A stretch of 64,000 nucleotides of DNA from CAUZFZ01 sp963579025 (lineage in GTDB: Bacteria > Planctomycetota > Planctomycetia > Planctomycetales > Planctomycetaceae): NCBI GenBank assembly GCA_963579025.1, contig CAUZFZ010000020.1, positions 1 through 64,000 of the forward strand. The letters run 5' to 3'. Shown piece after piece: positions 54,904-61,855 of this stretch. The notes beneath the pieces are model-generated. The model saw only the letters and a program-made list of their open reading frames with translations. It did not search any database and had not been told where the DNA came from. Made by a program: the position numbers and the translations under genes. Position 1 is the stretch's first letter, and every line of letters starts with the position of its first letter.

Positions 54904-57900
54904 ATGCCCGCACGGAACGAATCCGACTCGCCAGTTGCGCCGGAAGACCCGGACGACGTCTTCAAGCGGGTGCTTGGCTACTTGAACTTCTCCAGCGGGA
55001 AACCTGACAGTTCCTTTCTCGCTCAGCTTGATCAGCTCGCAGACGGCGTGGGGTTTGCCGAATCGTGGCAGCCGCTGCGGGACGTCCTGCGGCAGAAACT
55101 CACCGAGCTGAGTGCTTCCGAACCGGCCTTTGCCGACTGTGCTCAGGCGTCGGCCGTGATGCCGCTCGTCTTTGATCATCTGCTGCCCGGGTACCGGGAT
55201 TTTCACGCGGACCTGCTGTTTCATCTGGGCGAACACGAACTGCAGAACACGTTTTTTCTCGGTCGCTGCTGTGAGGCCGTTCTGGCTCAGGGCAGTCCCT
55301 GGGACGAAACTCAGCGTGTTGTCGATGGGGCGATTTCGCACCTGAACGATTTTCTGGGCTATCGTCCGTTGGCGGTCCTTGAGAACGACCAGCAAATGGA
55401 GCCCTACGATCATGAGCGCCACCGGCCGCTGCCGTTGTTTGTGGCCGGAGCCGGCGTCTGCTCCGGGCCACACAAGGAGATTGTCGAGCAGGCACTGAAG
55501 CTGCTGAGTGTCGTCCCGCCAGATGTGCTGCACGGAGCCCACTTCGACTTGGATCGAATGGAGGAAATGGCTCTCGACCTGGGCGCCTACGATCACGATC
55601 ACCCCGTGTTCAAACGCACGAACTACCTGTTTGGTGAATGGGACCCGCACTGCATCGACAACAAGGGCTATTACCGGCGGTTCGTGGTCCGAAAGATCAT
55701 CATGGGTTCGCTGATTGACTGGGTGAGTCATCAGTCGGATCAAGGTGAGGCGATTTTCGACGCGGGAGCCGTGCTGTGCGGAACGATGCTGATGGCGTCG
55801 GCGATCAGCGGTGACGGTCCGGCGTGCCATCATTCCGAAGTGACGCTGTCGTCTCTGTTGCCGATGGTCGCGCGGCAAAGGGATGACTTTTACGTCCGAT
55901 TGCTGGAAACAGTCGATGACAAGCGGAAGCGGCGTTTGAACCGCGAGGCCGGCCATACACTGCAGCCATTCGGACATGTGCGGCAGTCACTGAATCTGCA
56001 TCTGGCTCACTACGGAGCGAGACAGACTCAGTACCGGCATCTGGCCAGCATCTACGCTCGCATGGGGCATGCCGAGGCGGCGCGACATTGTGCGGACATC
56101 ATTCCGTCCTCCTCAGCCCGCTTCGAGTGTGAAGTGCAATGGCGACTGACTGCGGCCCGCAGTCACCTGGCACGCCACGAGGTCGATGCCGCCAGCGAGT
56201 TGTTGCGTGACGTGGAAAGCCTGATCTTCCGCGGCATCCACTGCGGAGCCTTTGTCGACCCGTGGAATATTCTGGGCTTTCAGGGCAACTTTCCGCTCTT
56301 TACCGCGCGGGAAGACAGTATTCCGGACGGGCGAGTCGAAGTCATTCTCGACCTGATGGACCGAACGTTTGATACATTTTCGCGGGCTCTCAGTGAGGCG
56401 GCTATCCACGGGCCATCGGAACTCGTCGCGGAACTTGCGACGCGATTCGAGCAGCTTGCAGGTTACTGGGATCAGTTCGCCGCCCACGTGATCGACGATT
56501 TACCGCATGTGTTTGGTGGCGAGAGTCTGGAATCCGCGCGGCATGTGGCAGCCGCTCTGGCCGAATGGCGGGCGGCTGGTGAGGCGGCTGGCGACATCTC
56601 GTTCTGGCGCAAGCACGTCGAGAAGTTTACGTCGGCCCGATCTTATGCCTGCGTTGTGGAAGCACTGCTGGAAGGTGGCGACCATGTGGCGGCCATGGCG
56701 CTGCTGATGCAGTGGCTGGCATGTGCGGATGAGGTTGGGATCGAGTACGGCCCGTTTTCCATTCACGCCTTGTTGCTCGACTGGATGAAGAAGCTCACGA
56801 CCGACGATGACGGTGAACTGAGACAACCTGTTGAGTGGGACGCCATCCGACGCCTCTTCGACTTCCTGGAAGCCAACGCCGGTGACTACTGGGACGTGCC
56901 GCAACTGGATTCCGTGTCGGCGAAAAATTCGTCGGCCGAACCCGGTCTGAATGACTGGGACATCGACCGGGACGACAACTGGCTCGAAGACGGGGACGAC
57001 GAGGACAACCTGTTCGAAGCCGCTTACGAAGAAGTCGTGTACCGGGACAGCACGGATGATGGCTTCGACGGTGAAGTTCACGACGGCGGCGGCGAAGCGC
57101 CAGGCAACACGGAATTCGAAGTCATTAATCGAGAACTTGAGCCTCGCATCAAGTTCATCATGGCCATGGCTCAGCTCTGGCAGAGTGCAGTGTCGGCCAT
57201 GGCATCCGAGATACTTCCCGGAGTCACGAAGCCCGAGTCACCATCCGATCCTCTTCCTGCAACTGACTCGGATCCATCCGTGGCTGTCGGGACAGACACG
57301 CTGCCTGGCGAGTCCACGGGCGATGTTGAGTCGAGTGAGTCGCCGGAGCAGCCCGCAGCTCCGCCGGAAGACGACTTGGCCGCCGCCGTGACGGATCCTC
57401 TTCTCACCGACGCGCAGGTTGACGTTCTTACGTCCTGGTGGAAGCGGCTCAGTACGTTGCAGTCCGAACTGATGCTGTTGATGAACTCGGTCTGGGAACG
57501 AGAAGTCGAATTGATGGGCGGCGATCATGACGCCAACGTCGAATTCGATATCCAACTGCAGACTAAGTTCTATCTGCTGAACACGATCATCGCGGCTCAT
57601 ATCAACTGTCGCGTTGCAGAGATCGGAATCGTCTGCCTGTTGCCGTCGGTCACACAGCTTAAGGAGATGTCTGAAGACGACCGCGACATGATCGAGTTCT
57701 ATCGGTCAGTGATGCGACAGGACATCCCGGCTGTGAAACAGCGGCTGGGTAGTCAGTTTCGTCGCCTGCAGCGCAAGCCCTTGCTGTACGTACCACTCGA
57801 TGGTGGGGGCCACCCGACTCAGGTGCTGGTCGCTCGGACCGTGCAGACGGATATCCGGTTTCTTCTGACTCAGCTTCCGCGTCTGGGTCTGTTCCGTGAA

Positions 57901-59091
57901 ACATGGCACGTCGTCCGCCTGGCTCACCGCATGGAACGCGAGACTCGGCCAGGCCAGATGGCCGTCACGGAATTCGACCGCATTTTTCGCACGGCATTGC
58001 GGAACACAATTGAAGCCCTCATCGAATCAGCCATCCGCTGGGACGACGGCAACTGTTCGGAAGAGGACCTGATCTCATTAATTGGTGATGTGCTGCAGCA
58101 CTACCGCGATCAGTGGTATCGCCACAGCCGAACAATGCGGCTCTCGTCAGTCGAGGGTCTGCGCGACGACCTTGTATGGGACGACATCAAGGAGTTTGTC
58201 GAGCTGTTTGGCGACGAGTTGTTTCACGCTCGATCACTGACCCTCGGTAACGTCAGAACCATCCTGCACAACGGCATCGAATGGTTTCTTGAGCAACTGG
58301 CCGAGTACGACGATCCGCTGCACCCGCATCCGTTGCTCGAATCACTCGAAAACGGCGAGATCGAACTGGACGAAGCAGTGGAGACGCTGGAGCTGATCTA
58401 TGGCTCAGTGGTCGACCGCTTCGATCGGTTTCTGGAATACAACACGACGACGACGCAGTCGGACTATGGCAACAAGTTTTACGTACTGCTGGACTTTCTG
58501 CGTGTCGAAGCCGCCTACGACCGCGACGCGTGGGAACGGATTCCAGAGAGCATCGTCCATCGCGCATTGGCAATGGCTGGCCGCACGGGAGCGCTGGGGA
58601 TCCTGGAAGAAATCATCGAAGCGGAATGCCGCCAGGACGCAGACCGGCACGTCGAGAGTCTGCAGGAACTGGAAGAACAGTACGGTGTCCACCTGCCTGC
58701 AGTGGCCGATCGGCTGAACGAGCGATTCGTCAAACCACTATCCGTGAATCGGATGCTGGCACTGGTCGAACCGGCATCAAACACGGGCGCCCGCAACGAC
58801 GGTGCCGCGGGCCGCTTCGAGGAACTGCGCAAGGAGATCGACAACTACATGCAGGAGATCGCGGGTTCGGCGATCGATATTCCTCAATGGCTGCAGGATG
58901 TCGAGCGGGAAGTGAACCGTCTCGAAGCACCATCCGACTACATTCCGCCGCCGGAACTCGATGTCCGCCGCCCGGTGATCCACATCACCGAAGCAGAAGT
59001 TCGGAACCAGCTCGAAAAATGGGGCCAGGCAATCGCCGACTCAGAACGATCCCGCCGCAAATCCACCCGCCGTCGCCGCAAGAAGCCGTAG
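54904..59091 (+). CDS. Large conserved-looking protein of unknown function (1395 aa)
   Basis: The protein has 1395 residues from ATG 54904. A frame extending to 54580 overlaps gmhB and adds Arg/Pro-rich shadow sequence, so it is rejected. There is no signal peptide or membrane helix, so it is probably cytoplasmic. The sequence is rich in helix-forming segments. An early part has GVCSGPHKEIVEQALKLLSVV and YLFGEWDPHCIDNKGYYRRF. At about 690-850 is an acidic Asp/Glu/Ser/Pro linker (DNWLEDGDDEDNLFEAAYEE). The tail is strongly basic (RRKSTRRRRKKP), which could contact nucleic acid or membrane. No recognised domain. Composition matches the neighbours, so it is not an obvious recent import. Confidence 0.75.
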   Translation: MPARNESDSPVAPEDPDDVFKRVLGYLNFSSGKPDSSFLAQLDQLADGVGFAESWQPLRDVLRQKLTELSASEPAFADCAQASAVMPLVFDHLLPGYRDFHADLLFHLGEHELQNTFFLGRCCEAVLAQGSPWDETQRVVDGAISHLNDFLGYRPLAVLENDQQMEPYDHERHRPLPLFVAGAGVCSGPHKEIVEQALKLLSVVPPDVLHGAHFDLDRMEEMALDLGAYDHDHPVFKRTNYLFGEWDPHCIDNKGYYRRFVVRKIIMGSLIDWVSHQSDQGEAIFDAGAVLCGTMLMASAISGDGPACHHSEVTLSSLLPMVARQRDDFYVRLLETVDDKRKRRLNREAGHTLQPFGHVRQSLNLHLAHYGARQTQYRHLASIYARMGHAEAARHCADIIPSSSARFECEVQWRLTAARSHLARHEVDAASELLRDVESLIFRGIHCGAFVDPWNILGFQGNFPLFTAREDSIPDGRVEVILDLMDRTFDTFSRALSEAAIHGPSELVAELATRFEQLAGYWDQFAAHVIDDLPHVFGGESLESARHVAAALAEWRAAGEAAGDISFWRKHVEKFTSARSYACVVEALLEGGDHVAAMALLMQWLACADEVGIEYGPFSIHALLLDWMKKLTTDDDGELRQPVEWDAIRRLFDFLEANAGDYWDVPQLDSVSAKNSSAEPGLNDWDIDRDDNWLEDGDDEDNLFEAAYEEVVYRDSTDDGFDGEVHDGGGEAPGNTEFEVINRELEPRIKFIMAMAQLWQSAVSAMASEILPGVTKPESPSDPLPATDSDPSVAVGTDTLPGESTGDVESSESPEQPAAPPEDDLAAAVTDPLLTDAQVDVLTSWWKRLSTLQSELMLLMNSVWEREVELMGGDHDANVEFDIQLQTKFYLLNTIIAAHINCRVAEIGIVCLLPSVTQLKEMSEDDRDMIEFYRSVMRQDIPAVKQRLGSQFRRLQRKPLLYVPLDGGGHPTQVLVARTVQTDIRFLLTQLPRLGLFRETWHVVRLAHRMERETRPGQMAVTEFDRIFRTALRNTIEALIESAIRWDDGNCSEEDLISLIGDVLQHYRDQWYRHSRTMRLSSVEGLRDDLVWDDIKEFVELFGDELFHARSLTLGNVRTILHNGIEWFLEQLAEYDDPLHPHPLLESLENGEIELDEAVETLELIYGSVVDRFDRFLEYNTTTTQSDYGNKFYVLLDFLRVEAAYDRDAWERIPESIVHRALAMAGRTGALGILEEIIEAECRQDADRHVESLQELEEQYGVHLPAVADRLNERFVKPLSVNRMLALVEPASNTGARNDGAAGRFEELRKEIDNYMQEIAGSAIDIPQWLQDVEREVNRLEAPSDYIPPPELDVRRPVIHITEAEVRNQLEKWGQAIADSERSRRKSTRRRRKKP

Positions 59092-59113
59092 GGCATTTTG
59101 CCAGCCTCGGCGC

Positions 59114-59248
59114 GTTCGGCGCGGGTCTCCCGACCCCGCCGCTGCGCTGACCGCAGGTCTCCGAGGTCGTTTCAGAATGGGCGATTGTCTCGTCGTCCGG
59201 GGAGACCTACGGTCGGGTTTCCGGCGGGGTCAGAGACCCGCGCCGAAC
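59114..59248. repeat. Palindromic element family G, copy 1
   Basis: This 135-nt element begins GTTCGGCGCGGGTCTCC and ends with its complement GGAGACCCGCGCCGAAC-type arm (one base differs). A second 135-nt copy lies at 59953-60087. It follows the 1395-residue protein gene and borders the DUF2442 gene. Confidence 0.85.
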
Positions 59249-59262
59249 CGCAGAACTCGGGT

Positions 59263-59508
59263 TCACGGACTGGCAGGCGTTGCGGCCAACGATTGAAGGT
59301 ACTCCGGTGCAAAGTCGGCTCCGTTTGGCCATGCCAGTGTCTGTCCGATAACCGAGAACAACTGGAAGTATTCGACGTCACGGAGAGGCTCAAATACAGG
59401 GCCGTCCAATGAGCTGGACAGGTCGATTTCAGAAACGGATCCGTCGTTAAAAGACACCCTGACGCGATGGCCCGCGACATGTTGGGCCTCAGTCACGTGT
59501 AAGAACAT
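59263..59508 (-). CDS. DUF2442 protein, probable partner of DUF4160
   Basis: The protein has 81 residues from ATG 59508, with GGAG eight bases upstream inside the end of the previous gene. A TTG start at 59529 is possible. The sequence VTEAQHVAGHRVRVSFNDGSVSEIDLSSSL, with EPLRDVEYFQLFSVIGQTLAWPNGADFAPEYL, is a typical DUF2442 domain. DUF2442 and DUF4160 genes often occur as a pair and have been suggested as toxin-antitoxin-like modules; which would be the antitoxin is unclear. Only 4 nt separate it from the DUF4160 stop. Confidence 0.85.
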   Translation of the reverse strand: MFLHVTEAQHVAGHRVRVSFNDGSVSEIDLSSSLDGPVFEPLRDVEYFQLFSVIGQTLAWPNGADFAPEYLQSLAATPASP

Positions 59509-59512
59509 GGAT

Positions 59513-59770
59513 CTACTCCAGTGGCTCAATGGGGTTTAAAGGCTGCCTCGCCTGGATGAGTTCCCAGTTTTGGACCAGCTCATCCTGATGGAGACTGTAC
59601 CAATCGAGTACCGCTGTCAGCGCACGCCTCGGAAACCTTCCCTGGATGATGCCACTATTGATCTCGACGGTGATTTCGTGTTCTCCATACTCGGCGTGGA
59701 AATGCGGCGGACCATGATCGCGGTAGTACATCCGAATGATTATCCCAAGGAATCGGCTGACTTCCGGCAT
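59513..59770 (-). CDS. DUF4160 protein
   Basis: The protein has 85 residues. MPEVSRFLGIIIRMYYRDHG and the following PPHFHAEYGEHEITVEI are the conserved DUF4160 core (RDHxPPHFH), with the later RRALTAVLDWYSLHQDELVQNW. It is cytoplasmic with no signal. It is the upstream gene of the bicistronic pair with DUF2442. Both genes lie between two copies of palindromic element G. Biochemical activity is unknown; the conserved histidines suggest metal or RNA binding, but that is inference. Confidence 0.87.
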   Translation of the reverse strand: MPEVSRFLGIIIRMYYRDHGPPHFHAEYGEHEITVEINSGIIQGRFPRRALTAVLDWYSLHQDELVQNWELIQARQPLNPIEPLE

Positions 59771-60141
59771 AGGTGTTCAATGACGTAGAAAAAGAAGTGG
59801 GATCGACCTGCGAAGTCTGTGTCGAGCGAGTTTACCTGCGGGAGGAGCACCTGTCAGCAGCGACCGGTCGGCCGCGCTTCCGGGAAGTGCGTTCCTAAAC
59901 AGAGTTTGGGAACGAGTTGAAAGCTGACGCCCCGCCGTTCAGCGCGGTTTGCGTTCGGCGCGGGTCTCCTGGCCCCGCCGCTGCATTGACCGCAGGTCTC
60001 CGGAGTCGTGCAGCGACTGTGAACGGTGCCGTCGTGCAGGGAGACCTTCGGTCGGGTTACCGGCGGGGTCGGAGACCCGCGCCGAACTGCCGGAATCCAA
60101 TTTGCATTTTGCAATTTGAACTTTGCACTTCCCCACCGAAC
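59771..60141. other. Intergenic region, 371 nt, containing element G copy 2
   Basis: Apart from the 135-nt palindrome at 59953-60087, no gene or RNA is evident. Just after the palindrome an AT-richer direct repeat (TTTGCATTTTGCAATTTGAA) lies near 60102-60121. Confidence 0.5.
59953..60087. repeat. Palindromic element family G, copy 2
   Basis: It has the same 135-nt length and arms as copy 1 (GTTCGGCGCGGGTCTCC opening). Most internal blocks (CCCCGCCGCTGC, GACCGCAGGTCTCCG, CGGTCGGGTT) are also shared; the central loop differs. Confidence 0.85.
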
Positions 60142-61677
60142 TTAAAGCGCCTCCAGCATCGCGGCGGCTTTGTCTTCAAACTGCTTCTGCCATTCCGGTG
60201 CCAGCAGGCAGTCGCTGTCTTCCTGGGCACCGCCGACGTTCCGCAGTTGTTCGGCCGTCGGTGAGTAGTAGATATAGCCGTTCGTGTAGCCGGCCACAAA
60301 AGTCAGATCATGCGGCGACGCCTGCTTGATGTTCAGTCCAATGCGAACGGTTAACTCCCCGGGGAATGTCAGCATTACGAATTCGCCGATTCGCAGTCCT
60401 ACGAGTTCCACGTCGATTGTTCTCTTGCCCGCGGCGACATAGCTGGCCTGATGCTTGCGCAGCAATCTCAGATTCGTGTTAACGCGCGTCAACTGCTCCA
60501 TGGTGCGAATGTTGCGTATGTACGCGGCCATGTTGCGGCGGTTTTCAGCGTCCAGTCTGGTCAGGTGGTTTCGGCCGATTTCTTTGTCGTGCAGGTAGCG
60601 ATGTGAGTAATAAGAGGGAAACTCGCTCGACACGTTGTATTTCACGACCAGAGGAATGAACGTCTTCAGGTTGAGGCTTGTGCCTCCCAGGGAGCCCGCC
60701 AGACGCACCTGCTCGGATTCAAGCTCGACGATTCGCTGTGCGAGATCGGAGCGAGGTAAGGCGATGACTTCGTTGTGCATCGTTAACCGGTCGTCCTGCT
60801 GGCATTGCACTTTGTTAACAGCCTGCAGAGTGCTCAGACCGAGTACATTCCCCAGCGTTTCGGCATCGCGCGGGTGGTCGACGTCTTTGTAGAAGACCGG
60901 ATTGATGTCGCCGCCACAGCCCTGCACGAACAGGGCAATCGTGTCGTCACTCAGGTTGTCCTCGATCACTTTCGAAGAGAATCCGGTGAGGTCAGCCGTG
61001 TTGCCGCCGCTGGCTGCGCCTTGAATGGGATGGCAGGCGAAGTTGTAAACGACGGCCAGCGTACTCCCGTCTGTTCGGTCCAGACGCAGTATCCCGATTT
61101 CAGGATCAATCGGTCCCGTCTCGGCGACCTCGTCATCAGGCGGAAGGGAGTAAGCGTGACGGACATCCACTTCTTTTCCGCTCTTCAGTTTGAGTCGCCG
61201 GTTTTCCATGATGCGGTCCTCGTGACCGACCCCGGCACCGACATGCACGGGGACAAGTTTCTGCGCTGCGGTTTTGATGACCTGAAAAGTCCGCTCTTCA
61301 ACGTCCTTGCAGGGAACGCCGTGACAGTGACTGGTGTTGATCATCACATTCTCTGGCTTGATGCCGAGTTCCTGCTCGACCCGCGCACGGACGTTGTCCA
61401 GAAAGTCGTTGGGGATGTGTCCGATCTCACCCAGTGAAACGACATCGATGGTGACGATGACTGCTGTGGTTGTGCCGTCCGTAATGACCAGTGCCCTGGA
61501 GTGCAGCGGCCCATCGACCGGTCCGGCATCGCGATTACTGATGTCCACCTTGGCGGCGCCTGCCCGCAGTGGAGCGGCGTCTGCACTACCGACCAGGAGA
61601 AATCCGGCGAGGATTACCACGATGAGGTGGCAACTCAGTCCGGTACGACACTCAATCATCATGGATGTTCTCTGCAT
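60142..61677 (-). CDS. Neutral/alkaline ceramidase-like exported protein
   Basis: The protein has 511 residues from ATG 61677, preceded by AAGGAGCACTGCC. A signal peptide runs through SCHLIVVILAGFLLVGSADA/AP. The start RAGAAKVDISNRDAGPVDGPLHSRALVI and the zinc-type blocks MINTSHCHGVP, YNFACHPI and FVQGCGGDINPVFY match the N-terminal domain of the neutral/alkaline non-lysosomal ceramidase family. These hydrolyse the amide of ceramides. The C-terminal Ig-like domain of full-length ceramidases (about 650+ residues) seems shortened. In planctomycetes this family is common and its natural substrate is not established. Confidence 0.82.
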   Translation of the reverse strand: MQRTSMMIECRTGLSCHLIVVILAGFLLVGSADAAPLRAGAAKVDISNRDAGPVDGPLHSRALVITDGTTTAVIVTIDVVSLGEIGHIPNDFLDNVRARVEQELGIKPENVMINTSHCHGVPCKDVEERTFQVIKTAAQKLVPVHVGAGVGHEDRIMENRRLKLKSGKEVDVRHAYSLPPDDEVAETGPIDPEIGILRLDRTDGSTLAVVYNFACHPIQGAASGGNTADLTGFSSKVIEDNLSDDTIALFVQGCGGDINPVFYKDVDHPRDAETLGNVLGLSTLQAVNKVQCQQDDRLTMHNEVIALPRSDLAQRIVELESEQVRLAGSLGGTSLNLKTFIPLVVKYNVSSEFPSYYSHRYLHDKEIGRNHLTRLDAENRRNMAAYIRNIRTMEQLTRVNTNLRLLRKHQASYVAAGKRTIDVELVGLRIGEFVMLTFPGELTVRIGLNIKQASPHDLTFVAGYTNGYIYYSPTAEQLRNVGGAQEDSDCLLAPEWQKQFEDKAAAMLEAL

Positions 61678-61760
61678 GGCAGTGCTCCTTCGGGGCGCGA
61701 ATCAAAGTGTTCAGGCAGATCATAATTGGGCAGCGGCACTTTGGTACGGAGTGGCAAGAA

Positions 61761-61828
61761 TACAAGCCCGAAGCGCAAGCGAGTGAATCCAACGGTACTG
61801 GTTCACTCGCTTGCGCTTCGGGCTTGTA
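61761..61828. repeat. Perfect palindrome family H
   Basis: Two exact 27-nt arms (opening TACAAGCCCGAAGCGCAAGC) flank a 14-nt loop. It lies between the ceramidase-like gene and the DUF1553 gene. To my recollection similar AAGCCCGAAGCGCAAGCGAG motifs are frequent in planctomycete genomes, but this should be confirmed by a search. Confidence 0.85.
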
Positions 61829-61855
61829 AGGTCGTGCAACAATGACGCTGAACGT

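Noticed and set aside
53865..55977. Minus-strand frames of about 365 codons around gmhB and the 1395-residue gene
   Set aside because: They lie opposite supported genes and across palindromic element B. Composition is Arg/Pro-rich with no domain.
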